Assembly: GCF_918378365.1 (NCBI RefSeq)
Contig: NZ_OU912926.1
Span: forward strand, 1,922,001-1,986,000
DNA from: Candidatus Nitrotoga arctica
Lineage (GTDB): Bacteria; Pseudomonadota; Gammaproteobacteria; Burkholderiales; Gallionellaceae
DNA: 64,000 nucleotides
Reading direction: 5' to 3'
This document shows, in pieces, positions 27,267 to 39,239 of this stretch. A program made the translations under genes and the position numbers. The first letter of the stretch is position 1, and every line of letters begins with the position of its first letter. The notes under the pieces were generated by a model. It was not told the DNA's origin, did not search any database, and saw nothing but the letters and a program-made list of their open reading frames with translations.

Positions 27267-27371
27267 AAGCCAGAACCTTGAACGACGTAGGCACGGGCAC
27301 GCAGATAACGACTTTCCCCGGGATTTTGCACTCCTCTTCTTTTTTGGGCAACAGGGGCGAAGGCTTTTATC

Positions 27372-28625
27372 ATGGCTGAAATAAAAAATTATACCATGAA
27401 CTTTGGGCCGCAGCACCCATCCGCACACGGTGTGTTGCGCTTGGTTCTGGAACTGGACGGTGAAGTAATTGAGCGTGCTGATCCGCATATCGGCTTGCTT
27501 CATCGCGGTACTGAGAAACTGGCTGAGCATAAGACGTATCTGCAATCGCTGCCTTATATGGATCGCCTCGACTACGTGTCGATGATGTGCAACGAACATG
27601 CTTATGTCATGGCCATCGAAAAACTGCTTGCTCTCGAAGTGCCACTGAGAGCGCAGTATATTCGGGTAATGTTCGACGAAATTACCCGAGTAATGAATCA
27701 TCTGCTGTGGCTGGGAGCACATGCACTGGATATTGGTGCAATGACCGTATTTTTATATGCTTTCCGTGAGCGCGAAGACCTGATGGACGTATACGAGGCG
27801 GTATCTGGCGCACGGTTGCATGCAGCCTATTACCGTCCAGGCGGAGTGTATCGAGATTTGCCTGATTCAATGCCCTTATATCAGGCATCCAAGATTCACA
27901 ATGCCAAGGCTGTAAAGAAGATGAACGAGAACCGTGAAGGTTCCTTGCTTGATTTTATGGAAGACTTTACCAATCGTTTTCCCACCTGCGTTGATGAATA
28001 CGAGACTTTGCTGACTGACAACCGAATCTGGAAACAACGTACCGTCGGCATCGGTGTGGTTACTCCGGAACGCGCGCTCGCGCTCGGCTTTAGCGGCCCC
28101 ATGCTACGCGGTTCCGGTATTGTTTGGGACTTGCGCAAGAAACAACCTTACGAAGTATATAACCGCCTCGATTTCGATATTCCTGTGGGAGTCGAAGGTG
28201 ATTGCTATGACCGTTATCTGGTGCGTGTGGAAGAGATGCGCCAGTCAAACCGTATTATCAAGCAATGCATCAGCTGGTTACGTCAGAACCCCGGTCCGGT
28301 GATAGTAAATAATTTCAAAGTTGCGCCTCCCAAACGCGAATCGATGAAACAGAATATGGAAGAGTTGATCCACCATTTCAAGCTATTTACTGAGGGTATG
28401 CATGTTCCGTCCGGCGAGGCTTATGCGGCAGTAGAACATCCTAAAGGTGAGTTTGGTATATACATAATTTCCGATGGGGCGAACAAGCCTTATCGCCTGA
28501 AAATTCGTGCCCCCGGTTTTGCCCATATCGCTGCGCTGGATGAAATGGCGCGTGGTCACATGATTGCGGATGTAGTAGCGATTATTGGTACGCAAGATAT
28601 AGTTTTTGGAGAAGTTGACCGCTGA
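27372..28625 (+). CDS. nuoD: NADH-quinone oxidoreductase subunit D
   Basis: A 417-residue subunit related to the large subunit of NiFe hydrogenases. Motifs are [22 protein letters not shown] and [20 protein letters not shown] at the N-terminus, and the C-terminal [39 protein letters not shown]. It forms the quinone-binding cavity with NuoB. GAAGG precedes ATG 27372. A 105-base spacer separates it from nuoC. Confidence 0.98.
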   Translation: MAEIKNYTMNFGPQHPSAHGVLRLVLELDGEVIERADPHIGLLHRGTEKLAEHKTYLQSLPYMDRLDYVSMMCNEHAYVMAIEKLLALEVPLRAQYIRVMFDEITRVMNHLLWLGAHALDIGAMTVFLYAFREREDLMDVYEAVSGARLHAAYYRPGGVYRDLPDSMPLYQASKIHNAKAVKKMNENREGSLLDFMEDFTNRFPTCVDEYETLLTDNRIWKQRTVGIGVVTPERALALGFSGPMLRGSGIVWDLRKKQPYEVYNRLDFDIPVGVEGDCYDRYLVRVEEMRQSNRIIKQCISWLRQNPGPVIVNNFKVAPPKRESMKQNMEELIHHFKLFTEGMHVPSGEAYAAVEHPKGEFGIYIISDGANKPYRLKIRAPGFAHIAALDEMARGHMIADVVAIIGTQDIVFGEVDR

Positions 28626-28728
28626 TGAATACCTTTAATAATTCTGAATTCGTCATTCCCGTGAACGTCCAATCAAAAAGCCAAATCCTCGCTTTTATTG
28701 TGACAACAGCATTTTTAGAGGTTCTTTG

Positions 28729-29208
28729 ATGCTATCCGAGCAAGTTCGAGCAAAAACAGATCGTGAGCTGAAGAAGTATCCGCCCGACCGGAAGCAGTCT
28801 GCAGTTATGTCTGCATTGCGTTTCGTGCAAGATGAAAAGGGCTGGATAAACACCGAGGACATGGCCGATGTTGCGGCCTATCTCGACATGCCTCAGATGA
28901 GTGTGTATGAGGTGGCGACTTTCTATAACATGTATAACCTGAAGCCCATGGGACAGCACACCCTCACAGTGTGTACTAATCTGTCCTGCCAGTTAGTGGG
29001 CGCCATGGAAACGTTAAATTATATCAAGAACAAGCTCGGAATCGGAGTGGGCGAAGTGACAGCTGACGGTAAGTTCGGTCTGCGTGAAGGCGAATGCCAG
29101 AACGTGTGTGATGAGGCACCGCTACTTATGATCAACAACAAAAAGACGTGTGGTCATCTCACTAAAGAAAAGATCGATCAAATTTTGGCGGAATTGGAGA
29201 AGGAATGA
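28729..29208 (+). CDS. nuoE: NADH-quinone oxidoreductase subunit E
   Basis: A 159-residue thioredoxin-like subunit with the 2Fe-2S cluster N1a. Cys ligands lie in [11 protein letters not shown] and CQNVCDEAP. Preceding helices read [19 protein letters not shown] and [18 protein letters not shown] 28729 follows GAGG. The stop overlaps the nuoF start (ATGA at 29205), so translation is coupled and the two subunits form the NADH-oxidising tip with NuoF. Confidence 0.97.
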   Translation: MLSEQVRAKTDRELKKYPPDRKQSAVMSALRFVQDEKGWINTEDMADVAAYLDMPQMSVYEVATFYNMYNLKPMGQHTLTVCTNLSCQLVGAMETLNYIKNKLGIGVGEVTADGKFGLREGECQNVCDEAPLLMINNKKTCGHLTKEKIDQILAELEKE

Positions 29209-30476
29209 GCACACCCATTCTTCTTAATACTATGCATTTCGACCAGCCATGGACGCTGGAAAACTACCTCAAAGTGGGTGGCTACCAAGCGCTGCGTAAA
29301 ATATTGGCAGAAAAAATGACGCCTGAATCTATCATCGCCGAAGTCAAGAATTCCGGCCTGCGGGGTCGCGGCGGTGCTGGTTTTCCTACTGGCCTGAAAT
29401 GGAGCTTTATGCCGCGGAATTACCAGGGCGATAAATATCTGGTATGCAATTCTGATGAGGGCGAACCGGGTACCTTCAAGGACAGAGACATTCTGCGCTA
29501 CAACCCGCACATTCTCATCGAAGGCATGGCAATCGCCGCCTATGCCATGGGAGTCAAGGTAGGTTACAACTATGTGCACGGCGAGATTTTCGAGGCCTAT
29601 GAACGCATGGAGGCGGCTGGTGAAGAAGCGCGTGCGGCGGGCTATCTGGGTAACAATATACTTGGCAGCGATTTCAGTTTCGAGCTACATAATCATCTGG
29701 GCTATGGTGCTTACATTTGTGGCGAAGAAACTGCATTGCTCGAATCACTCGAAGGGAAAAAAGGTCAGCCGCGTTTCAAGCCACCGTTTCCGGCGAGTTT
29801 TGGTTTATATGGCAAGCCGACTACCATAAACAACACCGAGACCTTCGCCACCATTCCTTACATTATTAATAATGGCGGACAAAAATTCCTTGAGTTGGGC
29901 AGGCCGAACAATGGCGGAATTAAATTGTTTTCCATTTCCGGTCACGTTAACAGGCCAGGAAATTTTGAGGTTCCGCTCGGAACGCCGTTCAAAACATTGC
30001 TGGAAATGGCCGGGGGAATGCGCGGCGACCGTAAGTTAAAGGCCTGTATTCCCGGTGGATCTTCCATGCCAGTTTTACCTGGCGAGATTATGATGGATCT
30101 CGACATGGACTATGATTCAGTCGCCAAGGCGGGCTCTATGCTAGGCACAGGTGCGATTATCATCATGGACGACACTACCTGCATGGTGCGAGCACTGGAG
30201 CGCCTGTCCTATTTTTATTTTGAAGAGTCATGTGGCCAATGCACGCCCTGCCGTGAAGGCACTGGCTGGTTATACCGGATCATACACCGTATCGAAAAAG
30301 GGGAAGGACGTCCGGAAGATCTTAATCTTTTGCTTGACCTGTGCGAAAACATTGCCGGCCGCACTATTTGCGCGCTTGGCGATGCCGCCGCATGGCCAGT
30401 GCAGGGCTTCCTTAAGCATTTCCGTAGCGAGTTTGAATATCACATCGAACACAAACGTTGTTTGGTGCAAGACTGA
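29205..30476 (+). CDS. nuoF: NADH-quinone oxidoreductase subunit F
   Basis: A 423-residue NADH- and FMN-binding subunit. [20 protein letters not shown] is the NADH-binding loop, [15 protein letters not shown] the FMN site, and [13 protein letters not shown] the 4Fe-4S cluster N3 motif, with the fourth Cys in [11 protein letters not shown]. It starts within the nuoE stop. Length is normal for the family. Confidence 0.98.
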   Translation: MSTPILLNTMHFDQPWTLENYLKVGGYQALRKILAEKMTPESIIAEVKNSGLRGRGGAGFPTGLKWSFMPRNYQGDKYLVCNSDEGEPGTFKDRDILRYNPHILIEGMAIAAYAMGVKVGYNYVHGEIFEAYERMEAAGEEARAAGYLGNNILGSDFSFELHNHLGYGAYICGEETALLESLEGKKGQPRFKPPFPASFGLYGKPTTINNTETFATIPYIINNGGQKFLELGRPNNGGIKLFSISGHVNRPGNFEVPLGTPFKTLLEMAGGMRGDRKLKACIPGGSSMPVLPGEIMMDLDMDYDSVAKAGSMLGTGAIIIMDDTTCMVRALERLSYFYFEESCGQCTPCREGTGWLYRIIHRIEKGEGRPEDLNLLLDLCENIAGRTICALGDAAAWPVQGFLKHFRSEFEYHIEHKRCLVQD

Positions 30477-30490
30477 CGGTTAGGTGAGCA

Positions 30491-32845
30491 ATGATCAACA
30501 TTGAAATTGACGGCAAGCACATTGAAGTCGAAAACGGATGCTCTGTGATCGATGCGGCGGATCGGTTGGGTATTTATATTCCCCACTTTTGTTACCACAA
30601 GAAATTATCCATCGCAGCTAATTGCCGCATGTGTTTAGTGCAGATCGAAAAGGCGCCTAAGCCGCTGCCCGCTTGTGCCACGCCAGTGGCCGAAGGCATG
30701 AAAGTTTTTACTGCCTCCGAGCAAGCTGTGAAAGCGCAAAAAGGTGTAATGGAATTCTTACTGATTAATCACCCATTGGACTGCCCGATATGTGATCAGG
30801 GCGGGGAATGCGAGTTACAGGATCTAGCGGTCGGCTATGGTGGCAGCGCCTCGCGTTACAACGAAGAGAAACGCGTCGTGTTGCACAAGGACATCGGCCC
30901 CTTGGTAGCTGCCGAAGAAATGAGTCGCTGTATAAACTGTACCCGTTGCGTGCGTTTCGGCATCGAAATTGGTGGCGCGATGGAACTGGGACAAGCTTTC
31001 CGTGGTGAAAATGCGGAAATTATGGCTTTCGTGTCCGATACGGTAGATTCCGAACTGTCCGGCAATATGATAGACCTCTGTCCGGTCGGTGCGCTCACCA
31101 GCAAACCATTCCGCTATAGTGCCCGCACTTGGGAGCTATCGCGCCGTAAATCTATTAGTCCGCATGATAGTTTAGGTTCCAACCTGGCGGTGCAGGTCAA
31201 AAACAACCGCGTGATGCGTGTGCTGCCAATTGAGAATGAAGATGTCAATGAGTGCTGGCTGTCCGATAAAGATCGCTTTAGCTACGAAGGGTTGAACTCA
31301 GCTGAACGTCTTACCAAGCCGATGATCAAGCAGGGCGGGAAATGGCTGGAAGTAGAGTGGCAAGTTGCGCTGGAGTATGTGGCTAACGGGCTGCGCCAAA
31401 TTGCGCATGAGGCGGGCGGGGAATGCATAGGCGCGTTAGCTACGCCACATTCCACACTGGAAGAGCTCTATTTATTGCAGAAACTGGTGCGCGGCTTAGG
31501 CAGCCATAACGTGGATTTCCGTCTGCGACAGTCTGATTTTGACGCCGACAGCAAGCAGACCGGTGTACCTTGGCTAGGTATGGCAGTGGCAGATATTAAT
31601 CATGTTGACCGCTTCCTGCTAGTGGGCAGTTTCTTGCGCAAAGACCATCCGCTTCTGGCGTCACGCGTGCGTCAGGCAACGAAGAAGGGCGCGCAAGTTA
31701 ATCTGATACATGCTGCCGATGACGATCTGCTGATGCCAATCGCCAACAAGGAGATAGTTCCACCGACCGAAATGACTACGGTATTGGCGCAAGTGTTGAA
31801 GGCGCTAGCCATAGCCAAGCAGGCGACTCTGGATACTAGCGTGCAGCAGGTCATACAGTCTGTAACGCCATCAGCCATCGCGCAGGCAATGGCTGATAGT
31901 CTTGCCAGCGGTGAGCGTGTTGCCGTTTTGCTCGGCAACTTCGCGCAGCAGCATCCACAAGCGTCACAACTGCAACTGCTGGCACAGCACATTGCCGCGC
32001 TCTGCGGAGCAACATTTGGCTTCTTCGGCGAAGCAGCCAACAGTGTGGGTGGGTATTTGGCGCAAGCGGTGCCTTTCGCCGGTGCTGCACATGGCATGAA
32101 TGCCTCCGCGATGCTAGCTGCGCCGCGCAAGGCTTATATCTTGCTCAATGTAGAAGCAGAACTGGATACGCAGAACCCGCAGCAGGCATTAGCTGCGATG
32201 GATGCCGCAGACATGGTTGTGGCATTGAGCGCTTACAAACACCATGCTGTCGAGTACGCCGATGTGTTGTTGCCGATTGCTCCATTTACGGAAACCTCTG
32301 GGACTTTTGTCAGTTCCGAAGGGCGTGCGCAAAGCTTCAAGGGCACAGTTCAGCCCTTAGGCGAGGCACGTCCAGCATGGAAGGTGCTCCGCGTCTTGGG
32401 AAACCTGCTTAATATATCTGATTTTGATTACAACAATAGCGAAGCAGTTCGCGATGAAGTTCTAAGCGGCACAGACGTGTCTGCCAAACTTGGCAACGTC
32501 TTGCATGGTATGTCGGCGCAAGCTACAACTTGGAATATCGCTGGGTTACAGCGCGTCAGCGATGTGCCGATCTATGCCACTGACGCCATTGTTCGCCGCG
32601 CCGCTTCACTACAAAAAACCCGAGATGCCGCCATTCCGCATGCGCTGATGCATAGCGTGGAACTGGAAAAGCTCAACCTACGATCCGGGGAGATGGTCAA
32701 GTTAACGCAAGGGCATGGCAGTACGCGGCTATCTATAATCGCAGATGACAGTTTGCCGCATGGCGTTGTGCGCGTGGCTGCGGGCCATGCCGTAACGGCA
32801 GAACTGGGCGCAATGTTTGGAGCTATTATGGTGGATCGCGCATGA
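30491..32845 (+). CDS. nuoG: NADH-quinone oxidoreductase subunit G
   Basis: A 784-residue iron-sulfur subunit. The N-terminal ferredoxin-like region holds a 2Fe-2S site ([18 protein letters not shown] plus ACATPV), the His-Cys cluster ([14 protein letters not shown]) and the [11 protein letters not shown] and DLCPVGAL 4Fe-4S sites. The rest is a molybdopterin-oxidoreductase-like fold without cofactor. It relays electrons from NuoF towards NuoI. The stop overlaps the nuoH start (ATGA at 32842). Confidence 0.98.
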   Translation: MINIEIDGKHIEVENGCSVIDAADRLGIYIPHFCYHKKLSIAANCRMCLVQIEKAPKPLPACATPVAEGMKVFTASEQAVKAQKGVMEFLLINHPLDCPICDQGGECELQDLAVGYGGSASRYNEEKRVVLHKDIGPLVAAEEMSRCINCTRCVRFGIEIGGAMELGQAFRGENAEIMAFVSDTVDSELSGNMIDLCPVGALTSKPFRYSARTWELSRRKSISPHDSLGSNLAVQVKNNRVMRVLPIENEDVNECWLSDKDRFSYEGLNSAERLTKPMIKQGGKWLEVEWQVALEYVANGLRQIAHEAGGECIGALATPHSTLEELYLLQKLVRGLGSHNVDFRLRQSDFDADSKQTGVPWLGMAVADINHVDRFLLVGSFLRKDHPLLASRVRQATKKGAQVNLIHAADDDLLMPIANKEIVPPTEMTTVLAQVLKALAIAKQATLDTSVQQVIQSVTPSAIAQAMADSLASGERVAVLLGNFAQQHPQASQLQLLAQHIAALCGATFGFFGEAANSVGGYLAQAVPFAGAAHGMNASAMLAAPRKAYILLNVEAELDTQNPQQALAAMDAADMVVALSAYKHHAVEYADVLLPIAPFTETSGTFVSSEGRAQSFKGTVQPLGEARPAWKVLRVLGNLLNISDFDYNNSEAVRDEVLSGTDVSAKLGNVLHGMSAQATTWNIAGLQRVSDVPIYATDAIVRRAASLQKTRDAAIPHALMHSVELEKLNLRSGEMVKLTQGHGSTRLSIIADDSLPHGVVRVAAGHAVTAELGAMFGAIMVDRA

Positions 32846-33882
32846 CAGAACTGCTGCAGTACTTGCAAAATCTGCTTGGTGTCGCTTGGCTTCCGCTCTG
32901 GACATTGGTCAAAATTCTGGTCATCGTTGTGCCTATCATGCTAACTGTGGCATATCTGACTCTGGCAGAACGCAAGGTGATTGGCTATATGCAGGTACGC
33001 ATCGGTCCTAATCGGGTCGGTTATTTTGGGCTGCTGCAACCGCTCGCCGACGGCCTCAAACTGCTGCTCAAAGAAATTATCATCCCGTCTGGGTCGAATA
33101 AATTTCTGTTCGTAATCGCGCCTGTCCTTGCGCTGACGCCTGCTTTGGCGGCTTGGGCAGTCGTCCCGTTCGCCGATGGCATGGTACTGGCCGACATCAA
33201 CGCCGGTTTGCTCTATATCCTGGCAATGACATCACTTGGCGTGTACGGCATAATCATCGCGGGTTGGGCATCCAACTCTAAATATGCCTTCATAGGTTCA
33301 TTACGCTCGGCCGCACAGATTGTGTCCTACGAAATCCCCATGGGTTTTGCCTTGGTATGTGTGCTAATGGTCTCGCAGAGCATGAATTTAGGTGACATAG
33401 TACTGGGTCAAAAAAGCAGCACGGGCTTGTTCGGCTGGTATTTTATCCCGTTGTTCCCGATGTTCGTGGTGTACTTTATCTCAGGTGTAGCGGAGACCAA
33501 TCGTGCGCCCTTCGACATGGCCGAAGGGGAGTCTGAAATTGTGGCGGGCTTCCACGTAGAGTATTCCGGTATGGCGTTTGCGCTATTTTTCTTGGCTGAA
33601 TACGCGAACATGATTTTGATTGCCATACTCACCGCAATTATGTTCTTGGGCGGTTGGTTGCCTCCATTTGACATTGCCCCATTTAATTTACTACCGGGCA
33701 TATTTTGGCTACTAGCCAAAACGTCCTTTGTGCTGTTTCTATTTTTATGGTTCCGTGCCACCTTCCCACGTTATCGCTACGACCAGTTAATGCGCTTAGG
33801 TTGGAAGGTATTTATTCCTCTCACGCTGATCTGGGTAGTAGTCATTGGTGCTTGGATGCAAACTCCCTATTGGCTATGGTAA
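32842..33882 (+). CDS. nuoH: NADH-quinone oxidoreductase subunit H
   Basis: A 346-residue membrane subunit with about eight helices, contacting the quinone channel. Typical segments are [68 protein letters not shown] and [20 protein letters not shown]. It begins inside the nuoG stop. It couples quinone reduction to proton pumping in the membrane arm. Confidence 0.98.
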   Translation: MTELLQYLQNLLGVAWLPLWTLVKILVIVVPIMLTVAYLTLAERKVIGYMQVRIGPNRVGYFGLLQPLADGLKLLLKEIIIPSGSNKFLFVIAPVLALTPALAAWAVVPFADGMVLADINAGLLYILAMTSLGVYGIIIAGWASNSKYAFIGSLRSAAQIVSYEIPMGFALVCVLMVSQSMNLGDIVLGQKSSTGLFGWYFIPLFPMFVVYFISGVAETNRAPFDMAEGESEIVAGFHVEYSGMAFALFFLAEYANMILIAILTAIMFLGGWLPPFDIAPFNLLPGIFWLLAKTSFVLFLFLWFRATFPRYRYDQLMRLGWKVFIPLTLIWVVVIGAWMQTPYWLW

Positions 33883-33902
33883 CAGCCAAGGATATAAAAT
33901 AA

Positions 33903-34391
33903 ATGGAAAAGATCACAAATTTCTTCAAAACTTTCCTGCTGCTGGAGCTAGTGAAAGGCATGGCCTTGACCGGGCGACATTTTTTCGCACGCAAAATCAC
34001 AGTGCAATTTCCAGAAGAAAAAACACCACAAGGTTTTCGTTTTCGTGGCCTGCATGCGCTACGTCGTTATGCTAATGATGAAGAACGCTGTATTGGCTGT
34101 AAATTATGCGAAGCGGTATGTCCGGCGTTAGCTATCCATATTGAAACCGAGGAGCGCGCTGATGGTACGCGCCGGACCACACGCTATGACATTGATTTGG
34201 TCAAATGTATTTTTTGCGGTCTATGCGAAGAATCGTGCCCGGTGGATGCCATTGTAGAAACTCGCATTCTGGAATACCACGGTGAGAAGCGCGGCGACCT
34301 GTACTACACCAAGCCGATGTTACTGGCAGTGGGCGAAAAACATGAAGAGCAAATTGCCAAGGATAGGGCATTAGACGCAAAGTACCGTTAA
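33903..34391 (+). CDS. nuoI: NADH-quinone oxidoreductase subunit I
   Basis: A 162-residue ferredoxin-like subunit with two 4Fe-4S sites, [12 protein letters not shown] and [12 protein letters not shown] (clusters N6a and N6b). The N-terminal amphipathic region anchors it to the membrane arm. It passes electrons from NuoG to NuoB. The 170-base gap after it is unusual. Confidence 0.98.
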   Translation: MEKITNFFKTFLLLELVKGMALTGRHFFARKITVQFPEEKTPQGFRFRGLHALRRYANDEERCIGCKLCEAVCPALAIHIETEERADGTRRTTRYDIDLVKCIFCGLCEESCPVDAIVETRILEYHGEKRGDLYYTKPMLLAVGEKHEEQIAKDRALDAKYR

Positions 34392-34561
34392 GAGCATCTT
34401 TAAATCACTGTCATTCCTATGAAGATATGTATCCAGCTCGTTATTTTAAAATGATACTACTGAAACCTGCGTTGAATTGGCTCTTCGTAGGCGGGAATAC
34501 TCGTTTCAATGATTATATAGGTGACCTTCATGGTTCCAAACACAGTTAAGGGTTTGAGAAT

Positions 34562-35182
34562 ATGTTGATGAGTTTTAATACATTAGTTTTTTATATGTTT
34601 GCCGCAATTACCGTGTTTGCCGCGCTGCGCGTAATTACTGCACGCAACCCGGTACATGCTGCGTTGTTCTTGGTGTTGGCTTTTTGTAGCTCGGCTGGCA
34701 TCTGGATATTATTGGAGGCGGAATTCCTAGCTATTACCCTTGTTCTAGTGTACGTCGGCGCGGTAATGGTGCTTTTCCTGTTTGTGGTAATGATGTTGGA
34801 CATTAATCTGGAGCAATTGCGCGAAGGTTTCTGGCGCTGGTTTCCGTTCGGTGCAATGCTGGCCGTCGTCATGGTATTCCAAATGATATGGGTACTGGGC
34901 AACCGCCAAACGGCTGAAACTGGTGCAAAAGTGATCAAGCACGCTGCCAATTACAGTAACACCAAAGAGCTTGGGCGTTTGATTTACACCGATTATGTTT
35001 ACCCATTTGAGCTGGCGGCGGTACTTCTCTTAGTGGCGATTATAGCGGCCATCGCACTCACCTTACGCCGTCGTAAAGATGCTAAATCGCAGGAACCGAA
35101 TAAGCAGGTGTTAGTGAAGAAAGCAGACCGCCTTCGTATTATATCGATGGTGGCAGAAGGTAAAGAGGACAGCGCACAGTAG
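34562..35182 (+). CDS. nuoJ: NADH-quinone oxidoreductase subunit J
   Basis: A 206-residue membrane subunit with about five helices. ALFLVLAFCSSAGIWILLEAEFLAITLVLVYVGAVMVLFLFVVMM contains the conserved pi-bulge region and the key Glu. The C-terminal tail is charged and longer than in many homologues. The start at ATG 34562 has only a weak ribosome site; ATG 34568 is possible. Confidence 0.95.
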   Translation: MLMSFNTLVFYMFAAITVFAALRVITARNPVHAALFLVLAFCSSAGIWILLEAEFLAITLVLVYVGAVMVLFLFVVMMLDINLEQLREGFWRWFPFGAMLAVVMVFQMIWVLGNRQTAETGAKVIKHAANYSNTKELGRLIYTDYVYPFELAAVLLLVAIIAAIALTLRRRKDAKSQEPNKQVLVKKADRLRIISMVAEGKEDSAQ

Positions 35183-35334
35183 TAGGTAAAATATACCACT
35201 GCATCATTGCTACAGAGGTATGAATCTAGTGTTTTTTTACAAAAGGTGATGTTGAATTATTAATCGCCTTGGATGACTGATCGCAGTGTAGCGGCATCTG
35301 TCGTGATTACATGAAGATTCAATAAGGAAAGTAT

Positions 35335-35646
35335 ATGTTGAACTTGAGTTTGTCGCATTATTTAGTATTCGGAGCAATCTTGTTTGCTATTGGCGTGGTG
35401 GGCATTTTTCTAAACCGGAAGAATATCATCGTACTATTGATGTCGATTGAATTGATGTTGCTCGCAGTAAATACAAATTTTATCGCCTTCTCACATTATC
35501 TGAATGACATATCTGGACAAATATTCGTGTTCTTTATCCTCACCGTGGCTGCCGCTGAAGCAGCTATCGGCTTAGCGATTCTGATAGTGTTATTTCGTAA
35601 CCTGCGTACCATCAACGTAGATGATCTCGGCAGCTTGAAAGGCTAA
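35335..35646 (+). CDS. nuoK: NADH-quinone oxidoreductase subunit K
   Basis: A 103-residue three-helix subunit. The conserved Glu residues of the proton path sit in [11 protein letters not shown] and [21 protein letters not shown] precedes ATG 35335. It lies seven bases before nuoL; the 152-base gap upstream, after nuoJ, is longer than usual. Confidence 0.97.
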   Translation: MLNLSLSHYLVFGAILFAIGVVGIFLNRKNIIVLLMSIELMLLAVNTNFIAFSHYLNDISGQIFVFFILTVAAAEAAIGLAILIVLFRNLRTINVDDLGSLKG

Positions 35647-35653
35647 CAGCGCA

Positions 35654-37702
35654 ATGAGTACTATGGAAAATCTGTATTTGCTGGTTCCTTTGGCTCCCTT
35701 GGTTGGCGCAATTCTAGCCGGACTATTTGGCAAACTACTGGGGCGGACATGGACGCATCGCATTACTATTCTACTGGTGGCTGTGTCTTTCGTTGCCTCA
35801 CTGCTGATTTTTAAGGATGTCATGGCAGGACATACATTCAACGGCACAGTTTATCAATGGATGACCGCTGGTGATACGCGGTTCGAGGTCGGTTTCCTGA
35901 TTGACCGCCTAACCGTAATGATGATGTTGGTGGTGACTTTCGTTTCCTTGATGGTACATATTTATACTATAGGTTATATGGTTGACGATGCTGGCTATCA
36001 ACGCTTCTTCAGTTATATTTCGCTGTTTACTTTCTCCATGCTAATGCTGGTGATGGCCAATAACTTTCTCCAGCTGTTTTTTGGCTGGGAAGCGGTCGGT
36101 TTAGTATCTTATTTATTGATTGGTTTTTGGTATACACGCCCTACGGCAACTTACGCCAACCTCAAGGCTTTCTTAGTCAACCGCGTGGGGGATTTCGGTT
36201 TTTTGCTCGGCATCGGCTTGGTGCTGATGGTGTTTGGCACACTGGATTATGCTTCAGTATTTGCCAGCTCGCACCTTTACGCCAACGACATAGCGCCGAT
36301 CCCTGGTGTGTCTTGGAATGTAATTAGCGCGATCTGTATCCTGCTGTTCATTGGTGCGATGGGTAAATCCGCGCAGTTTCCGCTGCACGTCTGGCTGCCG
36401 GACTCAATGGAGGGTCCAACTCCAATTTCCGCACTGATTCACGCTGCGACGATGGTGACCGCCGGAATCTTTATGGTGGCGCGCATGTCACCGCTGTTTG
36501 AACTATCCGACACTGCGTTATCCTTTGTTATGGTGATCGGCGCTATTACTGCGCTGTTCATGGGCTTCCTCGGCATTATTCAAAACGATATTAAGCGTGT
36601 GGTAGCCTATTCCACGCTGTCGCAACTAGGTTACATGACGGTAGCACTAGGCGCCTCTGCTTATTCAGTGGCGATTTTTCATCTGATGACCCACGCTTTT
36701 TTCAAAGCGTTGCTTTTCCTTGCCGCTGGTTCGGTGATTATCGCCATGCATCATATTCAGGACATCCGCCAGATGGGAGGTTTGCGTAAGTATATGCCGA
36801 TCACTTGGTTCACTTTTCTGATCGGCTCGCTGGCGTTAATTGGCACCCCGTTCCTATCCGGTTTCTATTCCAAAGACAGTATTATCGAAGCGGTGGCGTT
36901 GTCGCATCTTCCCGGATCTGGCTTTGCCTACTTTGCAGTGGTGGTTGGAGTTTTCGTTACGGCCTTCTATTCGTTCCGCTTGTATTTCTTGGTATTTCAT
37001 GGCGAAGAGCATTTCGACAAAGCGCATTCTGTTGCGCATAGTTCTCCACATACATCTCAAGACGACCACGTGGGCGTTCATGTTGCCCACGACGACGATC
37101 ATCATGGTTTAGCTCCAGGCCAGAAGCCGCACGAAACCTCATGGGTAGTCTGGATGCCTTTGGTGTTACTCGCGATCCCTTCTGTGATCATTGGTTACCT
37201 TGCTGTCGAGCCGATGTTATTTGGCGACTATTTCAAGGGTGCAATTTTTATCAACCACGAGTTGCACCCGTCCATGGAAGAACTGAGACACGAGTTTCAC
37301 AGCGCTTGGGCCATGACAATACATGGGCTATCTTCTCTACCATTTTGGCTGGCAATGGCCGGGGTAGTAATGGCGTGGGTTTTTTACCTGAAAATTCCGA
37401 GTATTCCTGAAGCGATCAAACAAAAATTTAGTTTCATCTATACAGTGCTGGACAACAAGTATTATTTTGACCGTTTTAATGATTGGTTCTTTGCCTCTGG
37501 CGCCCGTAAGACGAGCCGCTTCTTATGGAAATTTGGCGATATAAAACTGATTGATGGCCTAATGGTAAACGGCACTGCGCGTTTGGTCGGCATGTTCTCC
37601 AACGTATTGCGCCGCATTCAGACCGGTTATATCTACCACTATGCGTTTTCCATGATTATCGGCGTGTTTCTGCTGCTTACGATACGCACTTGGTTCGAAT
37701 AA
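35654..37702 (+). CDS. nuoL: NADH-quinone oxidoreductase subunit L
   Basis: A 682-residue antiporter-like subunit with a long lateral helix at the end. Recognisable blocks are LLIGFWYTRPTATYANLKAFLVNRVGDFGFLLG, FPLHVWLPDSMEGPTPISALIHAATMVTAGIFMVAR and HLMTHAFFKALLFLAAGS. A His-rich loop (HVAHDDDHHG, about residue 475-485) is not typical and may bind metal or be a lineage feature. It is the most distal proton channel of the membrane arm. Confidence 0.98.
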   Translation: MSTMENLYLLVPLAPLVGAILAGLFGKLLGRTWTHRITILLVAVSFVASLLIFKDVMAGHTFNGTVYQWMTAGDTRFEVGFLIDRLTVMMMLVVTFVSLMVHIYTIGYMVDDAGYQRFFSYISLFTFSMLMLVMANNFLQLFFGWEAVGLVSYLLIGFWYTRPTATYANLKAFLVNRVGDFGFLLGIGLVLMVFGTLDYASVFASSHLYANDIAPIPGVSWNVISAICILLFIGAMGKSAQFPLHVWLPDSMEGPTPISALIHAATMVTAGIFMVARMSPLFELSDTALSFVMVIGAITALFMGFLGIIQNDIKRVVAYSTLSQLGYMTVALGASAYSVAIFHLMTHAFFKALLFLAAGSVIIAMHHIQDIRQMGGLRKYMPITWFTFLIGSLALIGTPFLSGFYSKDSIIEAVALSHLPGSGFAYFAVVVGVFVTAFYSFRLYFLVFHGEEHFDKAHSVAHSSPHTSQDDHVGVHVAHDDDHHGLAPGQKPHETSWVVWMPLVLLAIPSVIIGYLAVEPMLFGDYFKGAIFINHELHPSMEELRHEFHSAWAMTIHGLSSLPFWLAMAGVVMAWVFYLKIPSIPEAIKQKFSFIYTVLDNKYYFDRFNDWFFASGARKTSRFLWKFGDIKLIDGLMVNGTARLVGMFSNVLRRIQTGYIYHYAFSMIIGVFLLLTIRTWFE

Positions 37703-37732
37703 TACGCACAGCGAGAAACTGAAGGAATAAGC

Positions 37733-39217
37733 ATGATTTTTGGATTTCCCCTATTAAGCGTTGCTATCTGGCTGCCCATTATTTTTGGTATGCTGGTTCT
37801 AGCCACTGGCAACGATCGCAATGCACCGTTAGCGCGTGTCATTGCACTTGTTGGTTCAATTCTTGGCTTTGTGGTTACTATTCCGCTGTATGTTGGTTTT
37901 GACAAGATGACCAGTGCCATGCAGTTCGTCGAATTGCATAACTGGGTTACCCATTTCAACATCCACTATCACCTCGGCGTAGACGGCATTTCAGTGCTGT
38001 TCGTCCTGCTTAACAGTTTCTTTACTCCGCTGGTTGTAATCGCTGGCTGGAAGGTAATCGATAAGCGCGTAGCGCAATATCTGGCTGCATTCCTCATCAT
38101 GTCCGGCTTGGTCAATGGCGTATTTGTCTCGCTCGACGCGGTGCTGTTCTATGTGTTCTGGGAAGCCATGCTGATCCCGATGTTCATCATTATTGGTGTA
38201 TGGGGCGGTTCTAATCGCGTTTATGCAGCGGTCAAGTTTTTTCTGTACACCTTTTTTGGTTCGGTGCTGATGCTAATTGCACTGCTATACCTGTACATCC
38301 AGTCCGGTGGTAGCTTCGCGATTCTCGATTATCACCAGATGGCTATCCCGATGACTGCGCAGATATTGATATTCATCGCCTTCTTTATGGCATTCTCGGT
38401 AAAAGTACCCATGTTCCCAGTACACACCTGGTTGCCCGATGCCCACGTAGAAGCGCCTACCGGTGGTTCCGTGGTACTGGCGGCGATCCTGCTGAAAGTT
38501 GGAGCGTATGGCTTTATTCGCTTTTCCATGCCTATCGTGCCCGATGCCAGCCATTACCTTGCTGGCGTGATGATCGCGCTGTCGCTAATCGCAGTGGTCT
38601 ATATTGGGCTGGTTGCATTGGTCCAAACTGACATGAAAAAGCTGGTGGCGTATTCCTCTATTTCACACATGGGTTTCGTTACGTTAGGTTTTTTTATTTT
38701 TAATGCCTACGGTATGGAGGGCGCACTGTTACAGATGATTTCGCATGGCTTTATATCAGGTGCGCTATTTTTGTGTATAGGTGTGTTATATGACCGTATG
38801 CATACACGCAATATCGCCGACTATGGCGGCGTAGCCAACAAAATGCCAGTATTCGCCGCATTCTTTATATTATTTGCCATGGCAAATGTCGGACTGCCCG
38901 GCACCAGCGGTTTTGTCGGTGAATTCATGGTGATAATGGGTACGGTCAAAGTTAATTTCTGGTACGCCTTCGCTGCCGCTAGCATACTGATTTTCGGTGC
39001 GGCCTACACGCTGTGGATGGTAAAACGAGTGATCTTCGGCGCGGTGGCCAACCAGCACGTAGCGCAATTAACCGACATTACTTTGCGCGAAAAGCTAATG
39101 TTCGTTATTTTGGCACTGACTGTACTGGGCATGGGCCTGTATCCACTACCCTTCACCGAAATCATGCACGCATCCGTAAACGACTTGCTGGTACATATTG
39201 CCCGCTCCAAGTTATAA
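37733..39217 (+). CDS. nuoM: NADH-quinone oxidoreductase subunit M
   Basis: A 494-residue antiporter-like subunit. [72 protein letters not shown] and [13 protein letters not shown] are diagnostic. It forms the middle proton channel. GAAGGAA precedes the start, and nuoN begins 22 bases after its stop. Confidence 0.98.
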   Translation: MIFGFPLLSVAIWLPIIFGMLVLATGNDRNAPLARVIALVGSILGFVVTIPLYVGFDKMTSAMQFVELHNWVTHFNIHYHLGVDGISVLFVLLNSFFTPLVVIAGWKVIDKRVAQYLAAFLIMSGLVNGVFVSLDAVLFYVFWEAMLIPMFIIIGVWGGSNRVYAAVKFFLYTFFGSVLMLIALLYLYIQSGGSFAILDYHQMAIPMTAQILIFIAFFMAFSVKVPMFPVHTWLPDAHVEAPTGGSVVLAAILLKVGAYGFIRFSMPIVPDASHYLAGVMIALSLIAVVYIGLVALVQTDMKKLVAYSSISHMGFVTLGFFIFNAYGMEGALLQMISHGFISGALFLCIGVLYDRMHTRNIADYGGVANKMPVFAAFFILFAMANVGLPGTSGFVGEFMVIMGTVKVNFWYAFAAASILIFGAAYTLWMVKRVIFGAVANQHVAQLTDITLREKLMFVILALTVLGMGLYPLPFTEIMHASVNDLLVHIARSKL

Positions 39218-39239
39218 GCTATCACCAACCGAGGAATTT

